A stretch of 64,000 nucleotides of DNA from contig NZ_CP118605.1 of assembly GCF_029869925.1 (NCBI RefSeq), positions 1,612,001-1,676,000 on the forward strand, given 5' to 3'. Numbering within the stretch: position 1 is the stretch's first letter; each line of letters begins with the position of its first letter. A model generated the notes under the pieces. The model was not told where the DNA came from. It saw only the letters and a list, made by a program, of their open reading frames with translations, and did not search any database. The stretch comes from Microbulbifer bruguierae (GTDB lineage: Bacteria > Pseudomonadota > Gammaproteobacteria > Pseudomonadales > Cellvibrionaceae). Position numbers and translations under genes: made by a program. Positions 46,234 to 56,471 of the stretch are shown one piece after another.

Positions 46234-46908
46234 TCAAGCGTAGATGGTCGGATCCGCCAATCCAGCCTCATTGAAGCCCGCCGCACGCAGGCGGCAACTG
46301 TCGCAGCGGCCACAGGCTGCGCCATTCGCTTGCGCCTGGTAACAGCTGACCGTGAGGCTGTAATCCACACCCAGTTCGGTACCCCGCTTGACGATATCTG
46401 CCTTGCTCATCTTCATCAGTGGCGCGCGTATCGTCAGCTTGTTCCCCTCGACACCGGCCCGGGTCGCCAGATTGGCCATTCTCTCGAAGGCCTCGATATA
46501 TTCCGGGCGGCAATCCGGGTAACCAGAATAGTCAACCGCATTGACGCCCACAAAAATATCCTGCGCTCCCAGCACTTCCGCCCAGCCCAGAGCAATCGAC
46601 AAAAACACGGTATTCCGTGCGGGGACGTATGTAACCGGAATACCACTGGTTTCCTCTTCCGGCACAGCGATACTGTCGTCGGTCAGCGCCGAGCCACCGA
46701 TGACGCGCAGGTCAAGCTTAACCACCTTGTGCTCGCGGGCGTCCAGATCTGCCGCCACCCGTTGCGCCGCCAATAGCTCGGCACTGTGGCGCTGACCGTA
46801 GTCAAACCCCAGGGCGTAACACACATAACCCTCACTGCGGGCCATAGCGAGAACGGTGGCGGAATCAAGGCCGCCAGAAAGAAGAACTACCGCTTTCTTG
46901 TCACTCAT
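46234..46908 (-). CDS. queC: 7-cyano-7-deazaguanine synthase
   Basis: Converts carboxy-deazaguanine to preQ0 in queuosine synthesis. 224 residues. The PP-loop is [14 protein letters not shown] and the C-terminal zinc-binding cysteines are in [17 protein letters not shown]. The queE gene for the preceding step lies 44 bases upstream on the same strand. Confidence 0.97.
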   Translation of the reverse strand: MSDKKAVVLLSGGLDSATVLAMARSEGYVCYALGFDYGQRHSAELLAAQRVAADLDAREHKVVKLDLRVIGGSALTDDSIAVPEEETSGIPVTYVPARNTVFLSIALGWAEVLGAQDIFVGVNAVDYSGYPDCRPEYIEAFERMANLATRAGVEGNKLTIRAPLMKMSKADIVKRGTELGVDYSLTVSCYQAQANGAACGRCDSCRLRAAGFNEAGLADPTIYA

Positions 46909-46952
46909 AATTCAACCTGAATCTGTTCCGATAGTGGCCCGCACAAGGGTCC

Positions 46953-47639
46953 TCATACGCCGGGAATATCGCCCCACAACAACTTGTGTAGCTGCATCTG
47001 CATACGCACCGGCAGGCCATCTTCCAGTATCCACTCGGCCAGCTGGCGAGGGGGTAGCTGCTCGTAACTTGGTGAGAAGAGCACCTCCCCGACCCGCCGG
47101 GAGAGCCCATATTCGTCCAGAGTAGACTTGGCCCACTCATAGTCAGCGCGGTCGCAAATCACAAACTTGACCTGGTCGCGCTGGCCCAGCAGTGGAATAT
47201 TCTCCATACGGTTGCGCGCCAGCTCTCCGGAGGCCGGCGTTTTCAGATCGACCACCCGAGACACGCGGGTATCCACCGCATCTACCGGCATAGCGCCACT
47301 GGTTTCCAGTGAGACCTGATACCCTGCATCGCACAGCGCCTTCAACAGCGGTATACAGTTGGGTTGCGCCAACGGCTCACCGCCCGTCACACAGACATGC
47401 CGGGCGGGATAGCTCTGCACTTTTTGCAAAATGTCGGCCAGGGACATGCGCTCGCCGCCATAAAAGGCGTATTCGGAGTCACAGTAGGTACAGCGCAATG
47501 GGCAGCCGGTGAGGCGCACGAATACCGTGGGCAACCCCGAGTCCCGGGCTTCTCCCTGGAGAGAATAGAAAATTTCACTGATGCGAAGAGACTCCCCGGT
47601 CAGGTCTGTCGCAATCAGATCGGTCTCAGTCGCGGCCAT
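46953..47639 (-). CDS. queE: 7-carboxy-7-deazaguanine synthase
   Basis: Radical SAM enzyme of queuosine synthesis. ATG 47639 gives about 228 residues; the longer frame to 47753 reads through a terminator and is rejected. The cluster motif CX3CX2C is in GCPLRCTYCDS. The N-terminal FYSLQGEARDSGLPTVFVRL and the SAM-binding VTGGEPLAQPN fit. Operon with queC. Confidence 0.95.
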   Translation of the reverse strand: MAATETDLIATDLTGESLRISEIFYSLQGEARDSGLPTVFVRLTGCPLRCTYCDSEYAFYGGERMSLADILQKVQSYPARHVCVTGGEPLAQPNCIPLLKALCDAGYQVSLETSGAMPVDAVDTRVSRVVDLKTPASGELARNRMENIPLLGQRDQVKFVICDRADYEWAKSTLDEYGLSRRVGEVLFSPSYEQLPPRQLAEWILEDGLPVRMQMQLHKLLWGDIPGV

Positions 47640-47680
47640 ATACTGCTCATCAAACTTACCGCCGGCGGCGCCAGCGCAAA

Positions 47681-47714
47681 TAAAAACGCCCGGAGAGCAA
47701 AAGCCATCCGGGCG
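47681..47714 (-). terminator. Terminator after cpoB
   Basis: On the minus strand CGCCCGGA pairs with TCCGGGCG and is followed by TTTTTATTT. It separates the Tol-Pal transcript from queE. Confidence 0.85.
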
Positions 47715-47791
47715 CGGGATCATAGAGTTTTTCTGATCATAAAACCAGCACACCTGGATCCGCTATCGCGGACACAGGCGGCCCTATAACC

Positions 47792-48649
47792 TTAGCGGAA
47801 GTTTTCTTCCAGGTACCGCTTGGCCAGCCCCGATGCCCGGGCGTCGCTGGATGCCACCTGTTCCAGCAATTCCCTGGCCTTGGCATTGTCACCCAGCTGA
47901 TGGTAAACCGTACCAAGTTTATAGCGACCATCCCAAACTTTGTTGGAATTGGGGTAGCCATCGAGCAGCGCCACAAACCAGCTGCGCGCTTCCTCAACGT
48001 TGCCTTGCACCAGAGCAATTTCACCTAACCAGTAGTTGGCATTGGGTGCGTATTGGCCGTTGGGGTAATCTTCCAGCAGGCTTTTGAATGCCTTACTGGC
48101 TCCTTCGTAATCCCCGTTGCGAGCGAGACCGAAACTCGCCTGGTAGCGTTCGCGCTCATCTTCCCCACCGCTGGTGGTATTTCCGTCAGCGGCAGAAGTG
48201 GAAGGCGGAGCCGTAGCTATCCCGGCACCGCCATTAACTTCGCCAGAAGTAGATGCATCTCCTCCTGGTGTCCCGGCGGCAGGAGCCTCGCCGGAAAGAC
48301 GGGCGATACGACGATCCAGATCCATGTAGTCTTCTGTCCGCTGCTGACGCAGGCGCTTGACTTCATGGCGCAACTCTTCCACCGCACCGCGAAGTTCCTG
48401 CACTTCCTGTTGCAGCACCTGCATCTGGTAGTACGCCTCAGCTTGAGGAGTGGCCTGCAGATTACCAGCGGAAGTATCGGTACGGGCGGCGAGCTGTGGA
48501 TAACTCGGAGGAGGCGGAGTTTGCGAACCCCGATTGAGCTTACTGCTATCAGACAGATCCACAATCGGAGCCTGAGAGAATACAGGCGAAGCCGCAGCCA
48601 TAAAGGCTGCGGCAATCGCGATATTTCTAATCAGAAATGACAATTGCAT
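47792..48649 (-). CDS. cpoB: Cell division coordinator CpoB (YbgF)
   Basis: 285 residues. Signal peptide (about 1-26, ending VFSQA), an N-terminal coiled coil (about 70-110, YYQMQVLQQEVQELRGAVEEL) that trimerises in E. coli, a low-complexity linker and C-terminal TPR repeats (YPNGQYAPNANYWLGEIALV). It links Tol-Pal constriction to PBP1B peptidoglycan synthesis. Last gene of the tol-pal operon, 9 bases after pal. Confidence 0.95.
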   Translation of the reverse strand: MQLSFLIRNIAIAAAFMAAASPVFSQAPIVDLSDSSKLNRGSQTPPPPSYPQLAARTDTSAGNLQATPQAEAYYQMQVLQQEVQELRGAVEELRHEVKRLRQQRTEDYMDLDRRIARLSGEAPAAGTPGGDASTSGEVNGGAGIATAPPSTSAADGNTTSGGEDERERYQASFGLARNGDYEGASKAFKSLLEDYPNGQYAPNANYWLGEIALVQGNVEEARSWFVALLDGYPNSNKVWDGRYKLGTVYHQLGDNAKARELLEQVASSDARASGLAKRYLEENFR

Positions 48650-48658
48650 GCTTTCAGA

Positions 48659-49138
48659 TTAGTTGATAACCACACGGCGGTTCATAGCGCGGGCGCTTTC
48701 GCTGCTGCCTTCAGCAGCCGGACGCTCTTCGCCGTAGCTGATCACTTCCAGGTTAGCGGCGTTTACGCCTTGCAGCACCAGGAAGTCACGAACGGCATTG
48801 GCGCGACGCTCACCCAGTGCCAGGTTGTATTCGCGGGTACCCAGCTCGTCAGCGTGGCCTTCCAGACGTACGGTGCCGGTGGCAGCGCGCATACGGTCAG
48901 CGTGCTTGATCAGCAGCTCACGAGTGGAGGGCTTCAGCAGGCTCTGGTCGAAGTCGAAATAAACGACGTTGTCCAGCGCAACTGCGGTTTCGGTAGCAGT
49001 AGTATCTTCAACGACCGGAGGAGGAGTCTGGTCGAAATTATTGGTGTTTGCGCTATCGTCGGTGTCGGTGCTGGAACAACCGGCCATTACTGCCAGTACG
49101 CAAGCCAGGCCAAGACCGGTTTTTACTGATTTAAACAT
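48659..49138 (-). CDS. pal: Peptidoglycan-associated lipoprotein
   Basis: 159 residues. Lipobox MAGC at about 18-21, a short linker, then an OmpA-like peptidoglycan-binding domain: YFDFDQSLLKP, LEGHADELGTREYNLALGERRA and the closing NRRVVI. Outer-membrane lipoprotein that pairs with TolB to keep the envelope together during division. Confidence 0.97.
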   Translation of the reverse strand: MFKSVKTGLGLACVLAVMAGCSSTDTDDSANTNNFDQTPPPVVEDTTATETAVALDNVVYFDFDQSLLKPSTRELLIKHADRMRAATGTVRLEGHADELGTREYNLALGERRANAVRDFLVLQGVNAANLEVISYGEERPAAEGSSESARAMNRRVVIN

Positions 49139-49259
49139 AAAACAACTCCGCTTTAGTGTTATCGAAGGATCCTGTAAGACTTTAAAACAACCGTTTATCT
49201 TCTTATTTGTTTGATCTCACACTCTCAGCGGATTCATAAGACCCGCTTCGGGTACTACA

Positions 49260-50558
49260 TCAATCAAAGTAAGGCGACCACGCTGGCTCGCGGACATCTC
49301 CCTGCTGCGAAGGCAGGTTGTATTTCACCCCGGCATCCAGCGACACCGCAGCTAGAATACCCTTGCTCCCCCGCTTGGTGGCGTACATCAGCATCGCGCC
49401 ATTGGGCGCAATGCTTGGGGATTCGTCCAGGCGCGTCTCCGTAAGGACACGCATTCTGCCGGAAACGATATCCATCGTAGCGATTGTAAATACACCCCTA
49501 CTACGATGTACCATTACCAGCGTTTTGCCATCGGGGGAAACCCGCGGACGCGCGTTATAGTCGCCGTCGAAGGTTAAGCGGTCTACTTGACCCGTGGCAA
49601 GGGTCAATTGGTAAATTTGTGGCTTACCTCCCCTGTCGGAAGTGAAAACCAGCGATTTACCATCCGGCATCCAGTTCGGCTCTGTATCAATGGAGAAGTG
49701 GCGGGTCATCCGCGTGAACTTTCCACTCGCCAGATCGAGAACATAGATCTCGGGGTTACCGTCTTTCGACAGAACCATGGCAAGTTTAGTGCCATCTGGG
49801 GACCAAGTCGGTGAACTGTTCAACCCTTTGAAGTTTGTCAGCTGTTGGCGAGCACCGCTGCGCAGGTTTTCGCGGAAGATCGCGGGACGCCCGGTTTCAA
49901 AAGATACGTAGGCCACTTCCTGCCCGTTGGGCGACCAGCTGGGAGACATGACCGGCGCACTGAAGCGGCGAATCTGCCGTGCACGGGCACCGTCAATATC
50001 CGACAGCATCAACGCGTAACTGGGCTGCCCCCCACGCTTGGTCTCCTGTACGTAAACCATCTGGGTACCAAAGGCACCGCGAATACCGGTAATTGCTTCA
50101 AACACTTCATCCGCCGCGCGGTGCGCAATGTCCCTCAATTGCTGAGCACCACCAGTGACCTGCTTGGTGAACATTTTCTGCTGGCCAAAGATATTCACCA
50201 GATCAAAGCTGAGCAGATAGCCGCCGGCCTGAGGCTGTATGCGGCCAGTCACCACATACTCCGCCCCCAACATGCGCCAGTCACGGAAGCTAACCTGCTC
50301 CGGCGTTTTCGGGAACGACAGCATGTCATCCCGCGGCACCGGTGCGAACAGGCCACTGCGGCGCAAGTCGGCAGACACAATCGCCGAAACATCCTCCGGC
50401 AACACACCGCTGCCAGACCAGTCAAACGGAACCACCGCAATAGGGGTCGGGTCCTGGTTACCCTGAGTGATTTCTACCACCAGCTGCGCCTGAGCGGAAA
50501 CCGCCAGCAGGCAACCCAGTAGGGTGGTAAAGATGAGTGAGACTGTTTTTTTCATCAT
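49260..50558 (-). CDS. tolB: Tol-Pal system protein TolB
   Basis: 432 residues. Signal peptide (about 1-24, ending AQA), an N-terminal alpha/beta domain ([10 protein letters not shown]), then a six-bladed beta-propeller made of repeated APSWSPDG-type units ([47 protein letters not shown]). Periplasmic partner of Pal and TolA. Its ATG overlaps the tolA stop by four bases. About 120 bases without recognised signals separate it from pal. Confidence 0.97.
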   Translation of the reverse strand: MMKKTVSLIFTTLLGCLLAVSAQAQLVVEITQGNQDPTPIAVVPFDWSGSGVLPEDVSAIVSADLRRSGLFAPVPRDDMLSFPKTPEQVSFRDWRMLGAEYVVTGRIQPQAGGYLLSFDLVNIFGQQKMFTKQVTGGAQQLRDIAHRAADEVFEAITGIRGAFGTQMVYVQETKRGGQPSYALMLSDIDGARARQIRRFSAPVMSPSWSPNGQEVAYVSFETGRPAIFRENLRSGARQQLTNFKGLNSSPTWSPDGTKLAMVLSKDGNPEIYVLDLASGKFTRMTRHFSIDTEPNWMPDGKSLVFTSDRGGKPQIYQLTLATGQVDRLTFDGDYNARPRVSPDGKTLVMVHRSRGVFTIATMDIVSGRMRVLTETRLDESPSIAPNGAMLMYATKRGSKGILAAVSLDAGVKYNLPSQQGDVREPAWSPYFD

Positions 50559-51352
50559 TGGCGCAGGCCTTCGACTCTGAATATCAGTTTGGTAGTTCTA
50601 ATCTGGCGCTCGAACAGTGACGGCTCTTCGCGAGCAACTTCTGCCACTTCGGGAAACACCTCTACTTTCTTGACCGCGGTCAGCACGGACCTGTCCAGGG
50701 CGGCATTGCCGCTGCCCCGGGTAATGGTGGATGCAACCACCCGCCCTGTAGGTACAAAGTTGATTTGCACCTCTACTACCATGCCGTTGCGGGCACTGGG
50801 AGGCTGGTTCCATGCATCCTCGATACGCTGCTGGATAGCCTGAGCCACAGACATTACCGCCGCAGCATCATTACTGGCATCCCGCCACTCCTCTTCATCT
50901 TCCAGCGCCTCTTCATCTTCCAGCGCCTCTTCGAACGCACTCTCGCGCTCCTGCTTCAGCTGATCCTGACGCTCTTTTTCTTTGCGCTCCTTTTCCTTGC
51001 GAGCCTTGTCTTCCGCTTCGCGCTTTTTACGGGCTTCCTCAGCCTTGCGCTTTTTCGCAGCCTCTTCTTTTTTCTTGCGCTCCGCGGCGGCTTTGCGCTT
51101 CTGCTCTGCCGCCGCTTGCTGCTGGCGCTCCAATTCTTGCTGGCGGCGCTTCTTCTCGATCAGGTCCACTTTCGGCGGCGCTTTCGGCTTGTCGGATTTG
51201 GACTCCAACTGCACCAGCTTCGCCTGCACGAATTTGGGCATAGGTTTCAGCTCGCGCTCCTGCTTCGCCTCCCAACCAAAGGTCAACACCGCGATCAACA
51301 GCGCGTGCAGGGCAATACTGATAACGATAGCCGGGCCGTAAGAGCCGTTCAT
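50555..51352 (-). CDS. tolA: Tol-Pal system protein TolA
   Basis: 265 residues from ATG 51352. One N-terminal membrane helix (about 7-25, with the SHLS-like region ISIALHALL), a long charged helical domain rich in Lys, Glu, Ala and Arg (about 60-155), and a C-terminal TonB-like domain ([21 protein letters not shown]). It links TolQR energy to Pal and TolB. Near 150-158 the acidic motif EDEEALE is repeated in tandem. Confidence 0.95.
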   Translation of the reverse strand: MNGSYGPAIVISIALHALLIAVLTFGWEAKQERELKPMPKFVQAKLVQLESKSDKPKAPPKVDLIEKKRRQQELERQQQAAAEQKRKAAAERKKKEEAAKKRKAEEARKKREAEDKARKEKERKEKERQDQLKQERESAFEEALEDEEALEDEEEWRDASNDAAAVMSVAQAIQQRIEDAWNQPPSARNGMVVEVQINFVPTGRVVASTITRGSGNAALDRSVLTAVKKVEVFPEVAEVAREEPSLFERQIRTTKLIFRVEGLRQ

Positions 51353-51371
51353 ATCTGCCTCTTGTCCCGGA

Positions 51372-51803
51372 TCACTCTGACGGCGGCTCGGTAACGAGAC
51401 CCACACTGGGCGCACCGGCCTGCTGCAGGTGCGTCATGGCACCGACAATCAGCCCATATTTGGCATCGGTATCGCCCCACACCAGGACTGGCGTTTTCGG
51501 CTTCTGCCGCAATACTTTGGCGACGGTGTCCTTGATTTCATTCAGGGGCTTAGCCACTTTTTCATCTTCACCGAGGTTCAGGTAATAGGTGCCGTCGGCA
51601 CGCACGGAAATGATCAGTGGCTCGTCATCGGTATCGTCAATCGGCGCCGACGGGGCATCCGGCAGGTCCACCTTCACCCCCTGCATCAGCAGGGGCGCGG
51701 TAACCATAAATACAATCAACAGCACCAGCATCACGTCGATGTAGGGCACCACGTTGATCTCGGACACCAGCTTGCGTTTGGGTGCCTTGCGAAAATTGCT
51801 CAT
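51372..51803 (-). CDS. tolR: Tol-Pal system protein TolR
   Basis: 143 residues. A single N-terminal membrane helix with the key Asp in VVPYIDVMLVLLIVFMVTAPL, then a periplasmic ExbD-like domain (VWGDTDAKYGLIVGAMTHLQQAG). Forms the proton channel with TolQ. Confidence 0.97.
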   Translation of the reverse strand: MSNFRKAPKRKLVSEINVVPYIDVMLVLLIVFMVTAPLLMQGVKVDLPDAPSAPIDDTDDEPLIISVRADGTYYLNLGEDEKVAKPLNEIKDTVAKVLRQKPKTPVLVWGDTDAKYGLIVGAMTHLQQAGAPSVGLVTEPPSE

Positions 51804-51824
51804 AGCTTCCCCTGCCTTCGCGCC

Positions 51825-52514
51825 TTAACTGGCGTGCACTTTGCGGTGCAGGATGGAAGAGAACTCTTCGGCAAAGGTCTCATAACTGGACAGCAGCCAC
51901 TCTGCCTTGGCGGAATAGCGGTTGTAGGCCATCACCGCGGGGATGGCCGCGAACAGGCCCATAGCCGTTGCCACCAGCGCCTCACTGATTCCCGGCGCTA
52001 CCGTGGCAATGGTGGCCTGGTGCATGGTTGCCAGGCCGCGGAATGAATTCATGATGCCCCATACCGTGCCAAAAAGACCGATATAGGGACTGACGGAACC
52101 GACAGTAGCCAGGAAGGGCAGGTTCATCTCCACCTTTTCCTGCTCCCGGGACATGGCCACGCGCATGGCCCGCTCGGTACCTTCCATTACCGCCGCGGGA
52201 CTGCTCTTACCCTGCTGGCGCAGGCGAGTGAATTCGGTAAAACCTGCACGAAACAGCGACTCCACTCCGTCGATCTTGCCTTTTTCCGCTGCGGCATTGC
52301 CGTCGCGGAACAGCTGATTGAGGTCCGAACCGGACCAGAACTTCCGCTCGAAGTTGATCATCGCCTTGCGCGCACGGGAGAGGTAGGTGCCGCGCTGAAT
52401 GATCATCACCCACGAGATCACGGAGGCCAGCAGCAGCATCAGCATCACCAGTTGCACCAGCAGACTGGCGCTGGAAATCAGCCCCCACAGAGAAAGTTGT
52501 TCACCGGCATTCAT
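51825..52514 (-). CDS. tolQ: Tol-Pal system protein TolQ
   Basis: 229 residues with three membrane helices (about 17-38, 132-154, 168-190), the last two holding VGSVSPYIGLFGTVWGIMNSF and APGISEALVATAMGLFAAIPAV. Motor protein of the Tol-Pal system. It starts three bases after ybgC. Confidence 0.97.
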   Translation of the reverse strand: MNAGEQLSLWGLISSASLLVQLVMLMLLLASVISWVMIIQRGTYLSRARKAMINFERKFWSGSDLNQLFRDGNAAAEKGKIDGVESLFRAGFTEFTRLRQQGKSSPAAVMEGTERAMRVAMSREQEKVEMNLPFLATVGSVSPYIGLFGTVWGIMNSFRGLATMHQATIATVAPGISEALVATAMGLFAAIPAVMAYNRYSAKAEWLLSSYETFAEEFSSILHRKVHAS

Positions 52515-52517
52515 GTC

Positions 52518-52922
52518 TTAACTCACTGCCTTCAATGCTTGATATATGGTTTCGGGTAGAGCGCAGGGTTTGCGGCTCGCGTCATCCACGCAGGCCACTT
52601 TGACCACAGCCTCGCAAATAATTTCAGTGCCACGCCAGATTTTTTGCTCGAACGTAACAGCGGCGCGCCCCAATTTGCCAACGGTAGCGGAGGCCCGCAG
52701 CTCGTCGTCCAATATTGCAGACTTCCGATACTGAACCTGCGCTGAATGCACCACCAGCAACAGCCCCCGCTGCGGCATCGCAGGCTTATCATAGCCGAGG
52801 GAACGGACCAATTCTGTGCGGGCCCGCTCCATATACTTCAAATAATTTACGTAATAGACAATGCCACCCGCATCGGTATCTTCGATATACACGCGAATGG
52901 GGATACTGAAGGCTTCTGACAC
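52518..52922 (-). CDS. ybgC: Acyl-CoA thioester hydrolase YbgC
   Basis: 134-residue hotdog protein. The catalytic Asp is in RVYIEDTDAGGIVYYVNYLK, followed by ERARTELVRSLGY. First gene of the classic ybgC-tolQRAB-pal-cpoB operon. Confidence 0.96.
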   Translation of the reverse strand: MSEAFSIPIRVYIEDTDAGGIVYYVNYLKYMERARTELVRSLGYDKPAMPQRGLLLVVHSAQVQYRKSAILDDELRASATVGKLGRAAVTFEQKIWRGTEIICEAVVKVACVDDASRKPCALPETIYQALKAVS

Positions 52923-53064
52923 ACCTTGTCCTTAATCTGAAATCCGAGTGACCGCGCTTAGCTTCGTTGTTGTTAGCGGCTCTGGGCCGGCGGCTCATAC
53001 CCGGGAGGCAGCACCGACGACCATCAGCGTTAAAGACACATGCTACAGGAAGGCGACCGATCCG

Positions 53065-54084
53065 TCAGGTCCGGTCGGGCTTTGGAATTCCGAAATGTTC
53101 GTAGGCCAGCGCGGTCGCTACACGTCCACGCGGGGTGCGAGTGATATAGCCCTGCTGGATCAGGTAGGGCTCCAGCACATCCTCGATGGTGTCGCGCTCC
53201 TCACTCACCGCCGCCGCCAGACTGTCTACCCCCACCGGACCACCATCAAATTTCTCGATCATGGTCAGCAGCATGCGTCGGTCAAGCTGGTCAAATCCGC
53301 GGGTATCCACATTCAGCATATTAAGGGCGCGATCGGCGGTATCGGCGCACACATGCCCATTGCCTTTCACCTCCGCGAAATCCCGCACCCGACGCAACAG
53401 GCGATTGGCAATACGCGGCGTACCGCGGGCGCGGCAGGCCACCTCGCGCGCGCCCTCTTCGTCCATTTCCACACCCATCAGGCGCGCGGAGCGGGCAACG
53501 ATACTGGTGAGGTCGTCGATATTGTAGAACTCCAGCCGCTGCACAATACCGAAGCGGTCCCGCAACGGGGAGGTCAACAGACCGGCGCGAGTGGTCGCGC
53601 CCACCAGGGTAAACGGCGGCAGATCCAGCTTGATCGAGCGCGCAGCGGGGCCCTCGCCGATCATGATATCCAGCTGATAATCCTCCATCGCCGGATACAA
53701 CACCTCTTCTACATGCGGACTGAGGCGGTGGATCTCGTCGATAAACAGCACATCGCCGGGCTCCAGATTGGTCATGATGGCGGCGAGATCGCCGGCCTTT
53801 TCCAGCACCGGGCCCGACGTGGTCTTGATCGCCACACCCATTTCCGCGGCGATGATATTCGCGAGAGTGGTCTTGCCAAGGCCGGGAGGGCCGAATACCA
53901 GGGTGTGATCCAGGGCTTCTTTACGCAACTTGGCGGCCTGGATAAAAATTTCCATTTGCTCACGCACCACCGGCTGGCCAACATAATCGGCGAGGGTTTT
54001 CGGGCGCACGGCGCGGTCGTACTGCTCTTCCACGCCGATGGGGCCGATGGGCTCCGGGGCGATAAGACGATCTGCTTCAATCAC
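53065..54084 (-). CDS. ruvB: Holliday junction branch-migration ATPase RuvB
   Basis: 339 residues. Walker [16 protein letters not shown], Walker [10 protein letters not shown], the beta-hairpin region [28 protein letters not shown] that contacts RuvA, and the winged-helix end with [15 protein letters not shown]. Drives branch migration with RuvA. It lies 29 bases after ruvA. Confidence 0.98.
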   Translation of the reverse strand: MIEADRLIAPEPIGPIGVEEQYDRAVRPKTLADYVGQPVVREQMEIFIQAAKLRKEALDHTLVFGPPGLGKTTLANIIAAEMGVAIKTTSGPVLEKAGDLAAIMTNLEPGDVLFIDEIHRLSPHVEEVLYPAMEDYQLDIMIGEGPAARSIKLDLPPFTLVGATTRAGLLTSPLRDRFGIVQRLEFYNIDDLTSIVARSARLMGVEMDEEGAREVACRARGTPRIANRLLRRVRDFAEVKGNGHVCADTADRALNMLNVDTRGFDQLDRRMLLTMIEKFDGGPVGVDSLAAAVSEERDTIEDVLEPYLIQQGYITRTPRGRVATALAYEHFGIPKPDRT

Positions 54085-54113
54085 GGGGGCTTCTCACGGA
54101 AATTTCTACTCGG

Positions 54114-54725
54114 TCAGGCGGGCGCCATGCTCTTCAGGGAAATACGGATCAGCGTGGCGCTATCCGCGTCGGCCTGTTCCTTGCAGGCGCGGGCGACCAT
54201 CTTACTGGCATCGGTGGGCTTATACCCCAGTGCTACCAGGGCACTTTCGGCCTCGCCGGCATGATCAACCCTCGGCTCATTGTTGGTGGCCATCAACGGG
54301 ATATCCCCGAGATCACCCACCTGCGGGGTTAGCTTGCCGCGCAATTCGATGATCAGGCGTTCTGCGGTTTTCTTACCCACGCCCGGGACCTTGACCAGCG
54401 CAGCCACGTTGTCATCGGCCACACAGCGGGCCAGCGCCGCACCATCGAGCCCGGACAGAATCGCCAGCGCCATTTTCGGGCCTACGCCGTTGACCTTGAT
54501 CAGGGTTCTGAACAACTGGCGATCGGCTTCGTGGATAAACCCAAACAGCTGCTGGGAAGTTTCTGAAACTGCTAAGTGAGTGTGCAATTGCACACTGCCG
54601 CCCAACTGAGGTAATTCGAAAATGGTGGTCATCGGGGCCAGGACTTCGTAACCCACACCCTGAACGTCTAACAGTAACTGGGGCGGCTGGATGGCGGCAA
54701 GGGTGCCGGTGAGTCTTCCAATCAT
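54114..54725 (-). CDS. ruvA: Holliday junction-binding protein RuvA
   Basis: 203 residues. Begins MIGRLTGTLAAIQPPQLLLDVQGVGYEV, typical of domain I. Two helix-hairpin-helix motifs (LIKVNGVGPKMALAIL and LVKVPGVGKKTAERLIIEL) bind the junction DNA; a C-terminal domain contacts RuvB. Followed by ruvB. Confidence 0.97.
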   Translation of the reverse strand: MIGRLTGTLAAIQPPQLLLDVQGVGYEVLAPMTTIFELPQLGGSVQLHTHLAVSETSQQLFGFIHEADRQLFRTLIKVNGVGPKMALAILSGLDGAALARCVADDNVAALVKVPGVGKKTAERLIIELRGKLTPQVGDLGDIPLMATNNEPRVDHAGEAESALVALGYKPTDASKMVARACKEQADADSATLIRISLKSMAPA

Positions 54726-54883
54726 TCTTATTCCAGGTTCTATATTGTCCGGACCTCAAGGCCCGGTGATACGTACTTTTCCAATTCCGTGGCTACCCTG
54801 CTGCCGGTAGCAAAGTCGCCACTCGCCTTGTCAATTGCAGGACCCATAACTGACCCCATAACTAAAAAGGGCCACAAGGTCAG

Positions 54884-55414
54884 CTACGTTACGCTCAACC
54901 GTCCGCGCCGGAACCGAGTCCGATTCCCCGCCGAAGTCTGAATCAAAGTCTGCATGGTATGCATATGACAAAGCGCCACCGCCAGCGCATCCGCAGCATC
55001 TTCCTGCGGTGAAGCGGGAAGTCTCAGCAGGGTTTTGACCATATGCTGTACCTGCAGCTTGTCGGCACCGCCGTTGCCCACTACCGCCTGCTTGACTTTG
55101 CGCGCCTCATATTCTGCAACCGGAAGGTCCGCATGGGTCGCAGCAACGATCGCCGCACCCCTCGCCTGCCCCAGTTTCAGCGCTGAACCGGCGCTCTTGG
55201 ACATGAACACGTTCTCGATCGCCATCTCATGGGGCTGATATTGCTGAGCGATCTGGCTGACAGCATCAAAAATCAATTTAAGCCGCTCGGGCAGAGGGCC
55301 ATCAGGCAGCCTGATAACCCCGCTTGCCACATAGCGGGCACTGGAGCGCTCGATATCGATCAGGCCGTAACCGGTCTTGCGCGAGCCGGGGTCTATCCCC
55401 AGAATTCGGGTCAC
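54884..55414 (-). CDS. ruvC: Crossover junction endonuclease RuvC
   Basis: 176 residues. The catalytic acidic residues are in [16 protein letters not shown], the Glu of [10 protein letters not shown] and the C-terminal [15 protein letters not shown]. Resolves Holliday junctions. 158 bases without recognised signals separate it from ruvA, more than usual. Confidence 0.97.
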   Translation of the reverse strand: MTRILGIDPGSRKTGYGLIDIERSSARYVASGVIRLPDGPLPERLKLIFDAVSQIAQQYQPHEMAIENVFMSKSAGSALKLGQARGAAIVAATHADLPVAEYEARKVKQAVVGNGGADKLQVQHMVKTLLRLPASPQEDAADALAVALCHMHTMQTLIQTSAGNRTRFRRGRLSVT

Positions 55415-55527
55415 GGCAGGCTACCCCCTGTACATTTATACAATTGTTGCGGGAAGTGTCCCAAGGTGACGCCAATGCGTCAAGGCAGGAGGGAATTCTG
55501 CTCAGCGGCTTTCCGGAGGCTGGACAC

Positions 55528-55556
55528 AAAAATGCCCCGGGTTGCGGGGCATTTTC
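55528..55556. terminator. Terminator between yebC and ruvC
   Basis: AAAATGCCCC pairs with GGGGCATTTT, bordered by A and T residues. On the minus strand it lies just after the yebC stop, suggesting ruvC has a separate or partly separate transcript. Confidence 0.8.
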
Positions 55557-55611
55557 AGGCCAGGAGTGCGCTTTGGCGAACGTGCGGAGCCGGCGGCTAC
55601 GCGCCCAGAGG

Positions 55612-56355
55612 TTACCCGAGTTCGGCCATGACTTCTTCGGGGATATCAGCGTTGGTGTAGACGTTCTGCACGTCATCCAGATCTTCCAGCATATCCACCA
55701 GTGCCAGCACCTTTTCCGCCCCCTCTTTATCCAGAGGAATGGTGGTGGAGGGGACCATGGCGATTTCCGCATTGCTAGGGGCAAAACCGGCTTCGGTGAG
55801 CGCATCCTTCACCGACATATAATCGGTGAACTCGGTGCTTACCTCGATACTGCCGTCTTCATTGCTTTCAATGTCCTCAGCCCCGGCTTCCATCGCGGCC
55901 TCCATCAGCGCATCTTCGTCCACACCGGGCTCGTAGTACATCTGCCCCTTGCGCGAGAACAGGTAGGCAACAGAACCATCGGTACCCAGGTTGCCACCGC
56001 GCTTGGTAAAGGCGTGGCGCACATCTGCCACAGTGCGATTGCGGTTGTCGGTCAGACATTCAACCAGCACGGCGACGCCACCCACGCCATAACCTTCATA
56101 GGTTACCGCTTCGTAACTCTCACCATCCGCATTGCCAGCGCCACGGGCGATGGCCTTGTCGATGGTATCCCGCTTCATGTTCGCACCCAGGGCCTTGTCG
56201 ATGGTGGTCCGCAGGGTGGGGTTATCATCCGGGTTCCCGCCAGACTTGGCGGCGACCGTCAGTTCGCGAATGATCTTGGTGAAAACTTTGCCCCGCTTGG
56301 CATCCTGAGCCGCCTTGCGGTGCTTGATGTTGGCCCATTTACTATGTCCAGCCAT
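55612..56355 (-). CDS. yebC: YebC/PmpR-family transcriptional or translational regulator
   Basis: 247 residues. Begins [20 protein letters not shown], the family hallmark, with the block [18 protein letters not shown]. Members act as DNA-binding regulators (PmpR in P. aeruginosa), and some YebC proteins help ribosomes at proline stretches. Genomic neighbours ruvC and aspS are as in Pseudomonas. Confidence 0.96.
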   Translation of the reverse strand: MAGHSKWANIKHRKAAQDAKRGKVFTKIIRELTVAAKSGGNPDDNPTLRTTIDKALGANMKRDTIDKAIARGAGNADGESYEAVTYEGYGVGGVAVLVECLTDNRNRTVADVRHAFTKRGGNLGTDGSVAYLFSRKGQMYYEPGVDEDALMEAAMEAGAEDIESNEDGSIEVSTEFTDYMSVKDALTEAGFAPSNAEIAMVPSTTIPLDKEGAEKVLALVDMLEDLDDVQNVYTNADIPEEVMAELG

Positions 56356-56401
56356 CGATATCTCTCCGGTCGTACTCCAACTTCACGCTCAAATTGCTTC
56401 C

Positions 56402-56460
56402 CGTCACCCCGGCGCAGGCCGGGGTCCAGCGTGGATTCCGGACTCTGCGCCGGAATGACG
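56402..56460. repeat. Intergenic palindromic repeat, yebC-aspS
   Basis: Arms CGTCACCCCGGCGCAG and CTGCGCCGGAATGACG form an imperfect dyad enclosing GGTCCAGC and GGATTCCGG. It resembles the CGTCATTCCGGCG...type dispersed repeat found in many proteobacteria. The aspS stop lies 12 bases away. Confidence 0.7.
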
Positions 56461-56471
56461 GTCAAAGAAAC

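Noticed and set aside
47640..47753. N-terminal extension of queE
   Set aside because: The in-frame extension crosses the cpoB terminator and has no conserved residues; ATG 47639 fits the family length.
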